Positions 33,670-41,975 of a stretch of 64,000 nucleotides of DNA are shown here, piece by piece (within the stretch, counting starts at the first letter, position 1; the number at the start of each line of letters is the position of its first letter). Both the position numbers and the translations under genes were made by a program. The DNA lies in NCBI GenBank assembly GCA_964646605.1, contig CAZYEX010000015.1, positions 1 through 64,000 on the forward strand, written 5' to 3'. Source of the DNA: SBAX01 sp964646605. Its GTDB lineage: Bacteria > Planctomycetota > Phycisphaerae > UBA1845. Under the pieces are notes generated by a model. That model searched no databases and had not been told where the DNA came from. It saw only the letters and a program-made list of their open reading frames with translations.

Positions 33670-34503
33670 GTGTTTTACATTGATCCTCATATCCACATGG
33701 TCTCGCGGATCACGGACGATTACGTCCGCATGGCCCGCGCCGGATGCGTCGCCGTAAGCGAACCCGCCTTCTGGGCCGGGTTCGACCGCGGGTCCGCCGA
33801 GGCCTTCCGCAGCTATTTTCGCCAACTCGTCGAATTCGAGCCTAAACGCGCCGCCCAGTTCGACATCCATCACATGTGTTGGCTGTGCATCAACGCCAAG
33901 GAGGCCGAGGACGTGCCGCTGGCCCGCGAAGTGATCTCGCTCATTCCCGAATACCTCGACCGATCCGGCGTTCTGGGCATCGGCGAGATCGGCCTCAACA
34001 AAAACACCAGGAATGAGACGACCATCTTCCTCGAACAAGTGGACCTGGCCATGAAAACCGACGAACTCATCCTCGTCCACACCCCGCATCTGGAGGACAA
34101 GTACAAGGGCACGCGGATGATCCTCGACATGCTCACCGCCGACGCCCGAGTCAACCCCCATCGCGTGCTCATCGACCATGTCGAGGAGCACACCATCAAG
34201 CCGGCGCTGGACGCGGGCTTTTGGGTCGGCATGACACTCTACCCGACGACGAAGTGTACGCCCGAGCGCGCCGTCGACATGGTCGAACGCTACGGCACGG
34301 AGCGCATCATGGCCAACAGCGCCGGCGACTGGGGGGTGAGCAATCCCATGAACCTTCCCGACTTCATCCGCGCCCTCCGCGCCCGAGGCCGCGACCCCGC
34401 CACGATCCACAAGCTGGCCTACGAAAACCCCCTGAATTTCTTCTCCCAAGCCAAGCGATTCAATTTCATCCCCCCGATTCCCCTCCGCCAATCCGAACCC
34501 TGA
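33670..34503 (+). CDS. TatD-family metal-dependent hydrolase, EboB-like
   Basis: The GTG at 33670 has a GGGAGG site at ideal distance and gives 277 residues. The metal ligands of the amidohydrolase barrel are visible: FYIDPHIHMVSR (HxH), GIGEIGLNKNT, LVHTPHLEDK, LIDHVEEHT, and SAGDWG. From memory, the pattern AVSEPAFWAGFDR with QFDIHHMCWLCINAKEAE is that of the TatD-like proteins found in ebo gene clusters (EboB), more than of DNase TatD. The substrate is not established. An EboF-like protein lies at the right edge of the window, 28 kb away. Confidence 0.8.
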   Translation: MFYIDPHIHMVSRITDDYVRMARAGCVAVSEPAFWAGFDRGSAEAFRSYFRQLVEFEPKRAAQFDIHHMCWLCINAKEAEDVPLAREVISLIPEYLDRSGVLGIGEIGLNKNTRNETTIFLEQVDLAMKTDELILVHTPHLEDKYKGTRMILDMLTADARVNPHRVLIDHVEEHTIKPALDAGFWVGMTLYPTTKCTPERAVDMVERYGTERIMANSAGDWGVSNPMNLPDFIRALRARGRDPATIHKLAYENPLNFFSQAKRFNFIPPIPLRQSEP

Positions 34504-34613
34504 GCGGCTCCCCTTTACGCGCAGCGTCAAGGGCCCGCGAGGGGCCAATCCGCGGATCCGAGGCGATGAAACAACGCCGCCGTGTTACCTGTCGCTCGCG
34601 CTCCGGGCTCTGA
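34504..34613. repeat. Short gap made of two dispersed repeat elements
   Basis: At 34509-34531 is an imperfect inverted repeat (CCCTTTACGC ... CGTCAAGGG) related to the one at 37998-38018. At 34588-34610 is a copy of the CCCGGAGCGC-AGCGACGGG element, inverted, also seen at 50943-50965 and 58314-58336. Confidence 0.6.
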
Positions 34614-35285
34614 TTACTTCGCTTCCACGTGCGGCGGCAGCGGCCCGAACGCTCGGTCCAGGTCGTTCACGATGCGGACCACCTGCCGCCGATCGCGTAC
34701 TGCCGCAAACCGCCCCGAGAGTTTGACGTGTGGAAACAGCGGTTCACCCGGCGCGAGCTGACGCTTGAAACGCAGCACGGAGTCATCCAGGGTTCCCTTG
34801 AGCACCTTGTCCTTCTTGCCCGGGTTGAAGAACACGGCCCCCGCCCCTTCCAAGGTGTCACCGACTTGTCCCCCACGAAGATAGTAGCTGACCACGGCGT
34901 TGATCTGCGTGCGGTGGGCGACCGTCCGACCGGGGATCGGCCGCCATACGCTGCGGATGTGTACGACTTGGGTGAAGTCCGACGGACCCTCGCCTCCCGC
35001 GGAGGCGCTTTGCCGAAGAACGATGTTTACGTTGCCGTGGTTGTCCATGTCGTAGTAGCCTTCATCGAACGTCTCTTCATAGCGCCGCGTATTCGACGGA
35101 TCCCTGTGGTCGGCCACCTCGAACACCGTCGCCGGCGGAACCAGACGCCGCCACGTGCTTTGGCACCCCGTCGCCGAAAACGCAGTGACGAAAAGCAACC
35201 ACCCGACGAAGACCCTGCCTGGCCGCCTTCGCCGTTCACCGCGAGAGCCCTTCTCCCAAAATTCACACCGATTCCGCGCTGCCAT
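34614..35285 (-). CDS. Predicted lipoprotein, unknown function
   Basis: The 223-residue protein has a basic N-terminus, a hydrophobic stretch (VFVGWLLFVTAFS) and the lipobox SATGC at about residue 41. The body shows no family I recognise; it contains RYEETFDEGYYDMDNHGNVN and HRTQINAVVSYYLRGG, suggesting a beta-rich fold. Neighbours on both sides are on the other strand, so it is a single-gene unit. Confidence 0.75.
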   Translation of the reverse strand: MAARNRCEFWEKGSRGERRRRPGRVFVGWLLFVTAFSATGCQSTWRRLVPPATVFEVADHRDPSNTRRYEETFDEGYYDMDNHGNVNIVLRQSASAGGEGPSDFTQVVHIRSVWRPIPGRTVAHRTQINAVVSYYLRGGQVGDTLEGAGAVFFNPGKKDKVLKGTLDDSVLRFKRQLAPGEPLFPHVKLSGRFAAVRDRRQVVRIVNDLDRAFGPLPPHVEAK

Positions 35286-35486
35286 GGCGCGAACCTATCA
35301 CGTCCAGCGCCGCCGTCAACAACGAATGCCTCGCCTGCTGGGACCTTTTACCCGGACGTCCGTTCCCGTTTGATTCTCTAACTCCTTGAGGTACAAGCGG
35401 ATACGACGCTTAGCGGCACCTCGGACGCTCCACAGCCCACGTTTCGCTGTGTTCGCGTTGTCCGCTTGACGGCTATATTCTGATGA

Positions 35487-36326
35487 GTGTCGCTCTCCAT
35501 GAAGACATACGGCCTTCGCCTTTTGCTATGTGTCGCGTTTGCGAGCCCTGTCGGGTACGTCGCATACATTTCAAGCGTGGCGATACATGAACTTTTCGGG
35601 CACGGGGTTACGGCCTGGCTCCTTGGCGGAACCTTTCAAGGCTTCGCGTTAATGCCCGACGGCATGGGCTGGGCTGCCGCGTCGGCGCCAAAATTCGAGA
35701 ACACCGTCCTCGCTGCCGGTGTTGTCGCAGGCATGGTGTTTGGTATCGTCATGCTGCTGCTCGCTTATCGTATCACTCATCCACTCGCACGTATGGCTTG
35801 CTTGCTCTTCGCTGTTTGCTCGTTGGAAGATGCGACCCCTTACGCTTTCTGGAACAGCCTGTTCCCACGGCCGCCAGGTGACTTCGGTCGAATCCTTCTG
35901 GACCTTCAATACGAGTGGCTTCGCTGGTTGCTCGTTGTCGGTTTTGGCGCCGCATACGTGGCCACATCGATCGGCTGCAGCGTCGCGATTTTCAGATGCT
36001 TCGAATCGCTTCTAGGTCGCCTCACAAAAGTCCAGGCAATCATATGGGCCTGGGCCTTCGGTTTGGGTGGTGCCATCGCGTGGTTCGGATTCGATTGGAA
36101 TCAACTTATTCAAGGCATCGGACGCCTACCTCAATTCGCCGGTGCAGGCCTGCAACTCGCCATCGCACCCGTACTCGTTGCAACACGAGCGAAAGACCCC
36201 GGAACCGTTCGTGTATCGAATCGGTGTTGGGTGGTTTCGATAGCCTCGGCGTGGCTTACGGCGGGGCTGCTTGTAGCTGTGCTCTTCTTGTGGTTGCAGC
36301 ACGGGGTTTCCTGGAATGGGGAGTAG
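35487..36326 (+). CDS. Polytopic membrane protein with HELFGH motif
   Basis: The protein of about 275 residues has roughly seven hydrophobic helices. Early in the chain it carries SVAIHELFGHGVTAWLLGG, which looks like the zinc-site helix of M50 membrane peptidases but with an extra residue between E and the second H, so the canonical HExxH is not met. An M50-like DxxP partner motif is not evident. The start is either GTG 35487 or ATG 35499. GC content is lower than in nearby genes. Function unknown; a degenerate M50 relative is one possibility. Confidence 0.7.
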   Translation: MSLSMKTYGLRLLLCVAFASPVGYVAYISSVAIHELFGHGVTAWLLGGTFQGFALMPDGMGWAAASAPKFENTVLAAGVVAGMVFGIVMLLLAYRITHPLARMACLLFAVCSLEDATPYAFWNSLFPRPPGDFGRILLDLQYEWLRWLLVVGFGAAYVATSIGCSVAIFRCFESLLGRLTKVQAIIWAWAFGLGGAIAWFGFDWNQLIQGIGRLPQFAGAGLQLAIAPVLVATRAKDPGTVRVSNRCWVVSIASAWLTAGLLVAVLFLWLQHGVSWNGE

Positions 36327-36388
36327 CTCCGGAATGGCGGTCATGTTGCGTCAAGCCGAGCAAGTCGGGTCATCGACCCGACATCCAC

Positions 36389-36586
36389 TGATCGCTCCCC
36401 GACGGGCTCCCGACCGAGCGCCCCGCGCGTTATCTAGGTTGGATGAATACCCCTCGCCCATGCCGCGTTCGTCGCCGTTCCGATTCCCTCGCCCCCTGCC
36501 CCGCCCCTCCGCCAATTGGAAATTGGAAATCGGCAGTTGCCAACGCCCCCGCCTCGCCGGACGGATGGTCTCGCGCAAAAAAAGAT
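36389..36586. repeat. ~200-bp dispersed direct repeat, copy 1
   Basis: The stretch from TGATCGCTCCCC through GCGTTATCTAGGTTGGATGA, CCCTCGCCCATGCCGCG and a heptanucleotide core (AATTGGA twice, AATCGGC) to CGCGCAAAAAA matches 51187-51378 in the same orientation with scattered differences. A decayed group II intron begins a few bases after its end. Confidence 0.9.
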
Positions 36587-36589
36587 GCC

Positions 36590-37486
36590 GGGTTGCCCAG
36601 GGCGGTTTCCCTCCCCGGGCTCCCACAGATCCGGACGTGCGTGATTCACGCATCCGGCTCGTCATGCGATGGGTTCGCTACATGAAGGCGGAACGCGGCA
36701 GCCGTGCGGGTGGGAGCGGGTACCGCGCCAAGAGGGCCGCGAACCGTTCCCAGATCATCCGCGCCTTGTTCGAGCGGCGATCCAGCCATGTACGCCAGAT
36801 TCGCTCCGTCGCATGGCGGAACAGCCCGACGCTACGCACGTTCCCCGTGATCCCGTAATACGCATAGTGACCACGCAGCTTCGACGACAACATCTTCCAC
36901 TGCTCGATCACCGGTCGGTGTCGAGGAAGCCGACACCATTCGCTGATCCGCTGGAGCGCCCGGCTCCGTCGCTTCTTGGCCGTCTTGCGTTGGACCACCC
37001 AGTTGCCTTTCCGAGACAGGCCCCAGGAATGCGTGAAGCCCAGCAGATCGAACGAGTCGGATCCCGTCCCGTCCCCATCGTCCGGGTCCACGCCTCTTCG
37101 GGGTTGTGGGAAGGCGACCCGGCGCGTCTTCTCCGGATGCAAAGCCAGTCCGTACTTGCCGAAACGCTTGGGCAGGACTTCCCGCACCCGGTCCGCGTCG
37201 CCCTTCTTCTCGAAGACCATGACCGCCGTCAGACCCAACGCCCTTGAGCGTTGGGGCGAGACACGATGGGCGCATAGCGGATCAGGAAGGCCCGCCCGGT
37301 AAGCCGCGGCTTGACCGTTCCCTCGAACCACGTGTCCAGGACTTCGTGGAGATACACGTTGTGGGTACCATCCGCACACGGACGTTTCGCTCCCTTCGGG
37401 GCTCCGTGGTTCACCGAGGGCCGGGGGTTTGTTGTGCCGCTTTCCCCCATGCGGCTCACTCGAATGGAAACGATCGGGCCTCCCAA
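36590..37486 (-). mobile_element. Truncated group II intron with broken reverse transcriptase/maturase
   Basis: The 3' end of the intron is recognisable. Positions 36628-36660 (minus) form a domain V-type hairpin (GAGCCGGATGCG ... CGCACGTCCGG), with a domain VI-like stem at about 36590-36627. The encoded protein survives as two frames. About 37270-37370 gives NVYLHEVLDTWFEGTVKPRL then GRAFLIRYA. From 36669 to about 37230 comes VMVFEKKGDADRVREVLPKR, FDLLGFTHSWGLSRKGNW and LRGHYAYYGITGN, which are the RT palm end, domain X and maturase part. The finger/palm N-terminus is missing and the YADD site is destroyed, so it cannot be active. Confidence 0.85.
36669..37379 (-). pseudogene. Group II intron reverse transcriptase/maturase, C-terminal fragment
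   Basis: This frame holds the region after the catalytic site: the palm end, thumb (domain X) and maturase C-terminus. It ends normally at 36669, but its first 50 or so codons come from the inserted sequence and the wrong frame. A 44-base stretch at 37228-37271 stands where six bases coding for the two catalytic aspartates should be. It contains a hairpin (CCCAACGC / GCGTTGGG, 37234-37255). Confidence 0.85.
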
Positions 37487-38092
37487 GTTCCTGGGGGACC
37501 CTTATGTACGTGCCCTGTTCTCAGACCCCGGCGGGACCTTCGCCCCAGGCCCTTGCGACGCGTCGGTGCGGCCTTCCCCTTGACTCGCTGCGCGGGCTTC
37601 GCCCGCCGAGGCTTCGCCTCGCGACGTGAAGCGTCGGCAGCGTGTCAAGGGTCGGCTCCCGCGATTCGCTTATTTCGAGGCTCCATCACACGGCCCGCAC
37701 ATCCGCTGTCTACGCTTCGCAGGGTGGATCACTCCACCGCCACGCAAGACTCGCTTCCGGCTGCCGGCCAAGCTCTGCCGGACAGGATGCTTCCTCCTGC
37801 AGGGCTCCAACGAGAGGTTTCAGCCTATGCCCTCTCACTCAGTGCATCGCATCCCCCTTTCCCAAGCTTTCTTGACGCAAACCAAGCGAACCCACTCTCA
37901 ACCTACGCTTCAACCCGTTCCCGCAGCGCCAGAGGGGTCGCCACGTGCCGCTCGTCGCGGCCCCTGGGTCCTTGGCAGTTGGAAATTGGAAACCTGTCCT
38001 TGACGCGGAGTGTCAAGGATCGGCAATCCGTTCCTACGTTTCCTTCCGCGCCTTCGCTGCTATATGCTTCTCGAACCTTGACTGCCGACAAT
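37487..38092. other. Gene-free stretch of repeats before glpD
   Basis: No coding region is supported, although an open frame runs in from 37244. Visible elements are a GC-palindromic segment (GCGGGCTTCGCCCGC, about 37582-37596), a heptanucleotide array at 37974-37994 (GGCAGTT, GGAAATT, GGAAACC), and an inverted repeat at 37998-38018 (CCTTGAC / GTCAAGG). Part of the left side may be further intron debris. Confidence 0.55.
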
Positions 38093-39769
38093 ATGCCATC
38101 GTCAACAGCGCCTGCGGATGTGGACTGCCTGATCCTCGGCGGCGGCATCACCGGGGCGGGCATTGCCCGCGACGCGGCCATGCGCGGGCTGCGCACGTTG
38201 CTCGTCGATTCGCACGACTTCGCCTCAGGCACCAGCCACCTCACCTCCAAACTCATTCACGGCGGGCTGCGCTACCTCGATCAAGGAAAGTTCCGCCTGG
38301 TCGCGGAAGGGATCATGGAGCGCGACCGCTTGCTCAACCGCATGGCCCCCAACCTCGTCCACCCGCTCAAGTTCGTGATCCCCTACGAAGGGCGGCGCTT
38401 CCCCAAGTGGCTGCTCACCGTGGTGGGCATTCAGAGTTACGGATTCATCGAGCTGGCGCGAAATGGGCGTGCCTGCCTGCCGCTTTTCGCCGGACAACTC
38501 CGCCGGGCCTATCCGACGTTGCTCGAGCACCCCTTCGGCGTTTCCTATTGGGATGCGCAGACCAACGACGCCCGGCTGGTCCTAGCCACGCTCCGCACCG
38601 CCCACGCCCACGGCGCGCAACTGCTCAATTACACCACGCTCGAAAAAGCCGAATTCGACGGCGACGGGTGGCGGGTGGAACTCGTCTCGGACGACATGCG
38701 TGTTTCGGTTCGGGCGCGAACGGTAGTGAACGCCACCGGTCCCTGGTCGCCGCGAACCGCGGAATCGCTAGGATTAGAGCCGCCGCCGTTGGTCTGGCTC
38801 AAGGGCAGCCACCTTCTCGTGACGCGGAAGCCGAGCTTCGGCAACGACGCCATCATCATCCAAAGCGTACGCGACAAACGCCCACTATGGGTCATCCCCT
38901 GGCACACGCGTTTGATCGTGGGAAGCACCGAACGGCGATACCACGGCGACTTGCGCGACGTTCACCCCGACGCCGACGAGGTGGACGATCTTTGGGACAG
39001 CCTCGTACACTTTTTCCCGCGCTACGGACTGTCACGCAGTGACATTCGCGGGGCGTACGCGGGCGTGCGGCCCATCGTCCCCCAAGACGAAGGCGATGAA
39101 AACAGGCTCTCCCGCCGCCACCAAATCGACGTCGATCGCCGCCGGGCGTTGATCACCGTCAACGGAGGAAAGCTGACCACCTTCCGCAAAATGGCCGAGG
39201 AAACCATGGATGCCGTGGCCGAGTTGCTCCACCGCCCGCCGACTTCCAGCGAACTTCGGGTACGACTTCGTAACGAGATGCTTTGGCCCCAACTCGACAC
39301 CCACCGCGCCGCGGCGCTCTGCGACGATCTCACTGCCCAATGGAATGGAACCCCGCACGCCATCCAGTCCCTTCGTCATTGGGTTCGTCTCTACGGAACC
39401 CAAGCCGCGGACATCCTGGCCGAGGCAGCCACGGAGCCGGGATGGAGTGAACCCCTTTTCGACGGCCTCCCCTACGGCCTCGCGGAGCTCACCTACCTAT
39501 GTCGGCATGAATTCGTGCGACACCTAGCGGACTTGGTGAAACGCCGAACGTCCATCTACTTTCTCGCCGATCGAGCCGGCATCGACATGCTCCCCAGGGT
39601 GGCGGAGACCATCGCGCCCATTCTGCATTGGAATTCGCGGCGCTGCGACGAGGAGATTCGTTCGATCGAACGCGAATTCCAGGCCGACACCCGGGCGCTC
39701 ACGGTTACCGGAAACAGTGCCTCGTCAGTGGCGCCTATGAGCTTGGCTACCTCGAGTTCGCCTCGCTGA
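38093..39769 (+). CDS. glpD: Glycerol-3-phosphate dehydrogenase (FAD-dependent)
   Basis: The ATG at 38093 gives 558 residues, within the GlpD range. The N-terminal FAD-binding Rossmann motif is DCLILGGGITGAGIARDAAM, followed by DFASGTSHLTSKLIHGGLRYL, which is diagnostic for the family. The substrate region VGSTERRYHGD and the C-terminal DAO-C-type domain with TVNGGKLTTFRKMAEE are present. It oxidises glycerol-3-phosphate to dihydroxyacetone phosphate at the membrane and feeds electrons to quinones. The longer frame upstream runs over repeats and is not part of the gene. Its end overlaps the convergent TlpA-like gene by 23 bp. Confidence 0.95.
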   Translation: MPSSTAPADVDCLILGGGITGAGIARDAAMRGLRTLLVDSHDFASGTSHLTSKLIHGGLRYLDQGKFRLVAEGIMERDRLLNRMAPNLVHPLKFVIPYEGRRFPKWLLTVVGIQSYGFIELARNGRACLPLFAGQLRRAYPTLLEHPFGVSYWDAQTNDARLVLATLRTAHAHGAQLLNYTTLEKAEFDGDGWRVELVSDDMRVSVRARTVVNATGPWSPRTAESLGLEPPPLVWLKGSHLLVTRKPSFGNDAIIIQSVRDKRPLWVIPWHTRLIVGSTERRYHGDLRDVHPDADEVDDLWDSLVHFFPRYGLSRSDIRGAYAGVRPIVPQDEGDENRLSRRHQIDVDRRRALITVNGGKLTTFRKMAEETMDAVAELLHRPPTSSELRVRLRNEMLWPQLDTHRAAALCDDLTAQWNGTPHAIQSLRHWVRLYGTQAADILAEAATEPGWSEPLFDGLPYGLAELTYLCRHEFVRHLADLVKRRTSIYFLADRAGIDMLPRVAETIAPILHWNSRRCDEEIRSIEREFQADTRALTVTGNSASSVAPMSLATSSSPR

Positions 39770-41021
39770 GCAGTGCCCGAATGAGGGTCTCGAACTTGGT
39801 GCGGAGTTTCTGATACTCCTCGCCCGTGGCGGGCCCGGAAAAGCCGGTGTGGACCTCGCGCACGCGGCCGGCGGCGTCCAGGAAGATCGTCGTGGGAAAA
39901 GCCCGCAGCTTGTCGATGAGCGGCAGCGCCTCCGAGGCCTTCTCCCGATCCGCCACGCCCGCCAGAAGCAGCGGATACTCGATCTTGTGATAGTCACGAT
40001 AGGCCCGCACCTGCTCGGCGTCGCGTTGAAAATCGCCGGTGTACTCGAAGGCCAGACCCACGATCGACAACCCCTTCTCTTGATATTGACGGTGCAGCTC
40101 GACCAAGAGCCGCGAAGCGTCGTTGCAGTTGGGACACCACGATCCGAACACCTCGATGATCCGCGCTCTCCCCGCGAAGAACGGATCGGAGAGCGAGCGC
40201 CTGTTTCCGTCCAAATCGGGAAAGACCATCTGATCGAGCGGGGCGTTTTGCGCGCCTCTGCTTTGGGTGAAGGCATCGGGAAGAAGCGCCTTTTCGTCGC
40301 GTGTGCCCGTCCAGGTGTCATGGAACGTGTCACCGGACCAGAAATCGCCGCGCAACGCGACTCCGTCGTCGGTCGTTGCGGTCAGGAGAAACGCATGCGA
40401 CCCGTCGAAGCCGGAAAGCCGCAAGCGCCCGCCGAGGTTCCCGATGCCGCCTTGGTTCCTGCAGAAATCTCCGGCCAGGAACCCGTAATCGCCGGTGGTC
40501 GTCAGGATCGTGCCCGTGACCGACCCGTCGCTGGGGGCCGTGAAAACGCCCACCGACGGCTCCTTGTCCCGCTCGAACTTGAGCGACCAACGGCCTCGCA
40601 CAAGTTCACCCGAGCCGCACGCCTCCGCGCCGCCGACCGGCGGTCGGAACCTCCCGGACTCCAGCGCCGTCGCATGAAAAACCAGCTTCACCCATTTGTC
40701 GTTTCGCCCGCGCTTCTTGTACTCGCCCTCCAAAAGGCTTCCCTCGGCGCTGACCTTCGCCCGGATCGTGGAATCGTAATGGGGAAAGGCAAGCACGATC
40801 TCCTCGCCGGTCACGGTGACTTTGGGCACTTCCAAACGGTCCGCGCCGTTGAGAACCCAGACGCGATGCCCCCCCTCGGCGATCTGCACATCCAACCCGA
40901 AGGGCAGCTCCCCGCCCGGGCTGTCAAGCCACGCCCGCCACGCGCCGGTCGTCAACTTCACCGACTGCGCCGGGTCAGCGCCGAGAAGGAGCGCGAAGCA
41001 AAAAGAAAAAGTCGTACACAT
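39747..41021 (-). CDS. Secreted TlpA-like thioredoxin-fold protein
   Basis: The ATG at 41021 begins a signal peptide (MCTTFSFCFALLLGADPAQS) and gives 424 residues. The first 250 residues form a beta-rich domain of unknown type. The last 160 are a TlpA/AhpC-TSA-like redoxin with FGSWCPNCNDASRLL (active-site CPNC) and LRAFPTTIFLDAAGRV. It probably reduces disulfides or carries out a related extracytoplasmic redox task. It is the last gene of a minus-strand operon with gaps of 1, 30 and 11 bp: subtilase, ClpN, H-X9-DG protein, then this. Confidence 0.85.
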   Translation of the reverse strand: MCTTFSFCFALLLGADPAQSVKLTTGAWRAWLDSPGGELPFGLDVQIAEGGHRVWVLNGADRLEVPKVTVTGEEIVLAFPHYDSTIRAKVSAEGSLLEGEYKKRGRNDKWVKLVFHATALESGRFRPPVGGAEACGSGELVRGRWSLKFERDKEPSVGVFTAPSDGSVTGTILTTTGDYGFLAGDFCRNQGGIGNLGGRLRLSGFDGSHAFLLTATTDDGVALRGDFWSGDTFHDTWTGTRDEKALLPDAFTQSRGAQNAPLDQMVFPDLDGNRRSLSDPFFAGRARIIEVFGSWCPNCNDASRLLVELHRQYQEKGLSIVGLAFEYTGDFQRDAEQVRAYRDYHKIEYPLLLAGVADREKASEALPLIDKLRAFPTTIFLDAAGRVREVHTGFSGPATGEEYQKLRTKFETLIRALLSEANSR

Positions 41022-41032
41022 GGCGAAGCTCC

Positions 41033-41494
41033 TCACCGTGGGTCCTTGAGAGTCCCGCCGACCAACTCGTCGTAGTGCGGCACGAGGACGAACATAACGT
41101 GCCCGTCGGCGAAAAGCACGCACCCGCCCTCACCGCCGTGGTTGGACTTGGGCTCGTAGGCGATCACCGTTCCGGCGGCGGTCGCTGTACCAGCATCGCG
41201 AAGGACCCACACGTAGTTGGACGCCGACAACCCTGACGAGGGACAAATCGTCTGCCGCCGGTCGATCCGTCCGCCGGCGACAAGCCCTTCCAACATCGCT
41301 TCGGACGAATGGCCGCCGCCATGCGCATGGCCCCGCGTCGCTGCGCCAATCGCCTTGAGGTTGGCGGCGCAAATCAGTCGATGCTGTAGTTCCCAGCCGC
41401 GAATCGCGCCGTGCCAGCCGATCCAGACCGTACATATCACGAGCGCGGTGATGACCGACAACTTGACTGTTCGCCTGCGGGTAGGAGTCATCAC
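41033..41494 (-). CDS. Pseudopilin-like membrane protein with H-X9-DG motif
   Basis: The 153-residue protein has an N-terminal transmembrane helix (LSVITALVICTVWIGWHG), then CAANLKAIGAATRGHAHGG and CPSSGLSASNYVW. It ends with NHGGEGGCVLFADGHVMFV, which fits the planctomycete H-X9-DG motif (DUF1559-type, pseudopilin-like). The usual GF(T/S)LxE prepilin cleavage site is not clear. Role unknown; such proteins are numerous in planctomycetes. It lies in the protease operon. Confidence 0.75.
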   Translation of the reverse strand: MMTPTRRRTVKLSVITALVICTVWIGWHGAIRGWELQHRLICAANLKAIGAATRGHAHGGGHSSEAMLEGLVAGGRIDRRQTICPSSGLSASNYVWVLRDAGTATAAGTVIAYEPKSNHGGEGGCVLFADGHVMFVLVPHYDELVGGTLKDPR

Positions 41495-41524
41495 TTCAAC
41501 GATGGGACCGTGCGATGCGAGCGC

Positions 41525-41974
41525 CTAGGCGCTCTGCTTGCCTGTCAGTTCCAGCACGTCGTTGCGGATCAGCTCGTAGGTCACGCCCAGGCTCTTCAGC
41601 GCCTTGTAGGCCACGCTCCCTTTTTCGAGCAACAGCGCCAGAAGGAGATGTTCGGTGCAGACCTCCCTGGCTTCGAGTTCTTGGCACTGCTGGATGGCGT
41701 TGGCCACGACGTTCTTGAAATGCGGCGTGCCGGGAAGTCGCCCGAAGACCCAGGTCTCCTCCATCTGCTTTTTAATGAGCTTATCAATCTCGGCGCGGAG
41801 CTTGGCCTCGGTCACGCCGCGTTTGAGCAGCGCCGCAGCGCCGTTCCCCTTCGCTTCGCAGAGGATGGCCAACAGGACGTGTTCGGTGCCCACGTACTCG
41901 CGCTCGTACTCGTGGGCGATCTGATTGGCGAGCTTGATGACCTCGCCCACACGTTGGGTGGACTGGGGTAGCAT
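41525..41974 (-). CDS. Stand-alone Clp N-terminal (ClpC/ClpA N) domain protein
   Basis: The 149-residue protein is a pair of Clp-N repeats (about 10-70 and 84-145): EVIKLANQIAHEYEREYVGTEHVLLAI, then VVANAIQQCQELEAREVCTEHLLLALL. No AAA+ ATPase domain follows. In ClpC this domain binds adaptors and substrates, and arginine-phosphorylated proteins in Gram-positives. Free versions occur as ClpS-like adaptors or decoys. It starts one base after the stop of a subtilase gene, so co-expression is likely. Confidence 0.88.
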   Translation of the reverse strand: MLPQSTQRVGEVIKLANQIAHEYEREYVGTEHVLLAILCEAKGNGAAALLKRGVTEAKLRAEIDKLIKKQMEETWVFGRLPGTPHFKNVVANAIQQCQELEAREVCTEHLLLALLLEKGSVAYKALKSLGVTYELIRNDVLELTGKQSA

Positions 41975-41975
41975 C

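Noticed and set aside
33551..33757. 68-codon ORF as an intact small gene after the nucleotidyltransferase
   Set aside because: Only the first seven to nine residues look like a protein family (HEPN). The rest is repeat and out-of-frame sequence of the TatD gene.
37244..38092. 283-codon N-terminal extension of glpD
   Set aside because: It runs through intron debris and repeats and has no GlpD similarity. The ATG at 38093 directly precedes the Rossmann motif.
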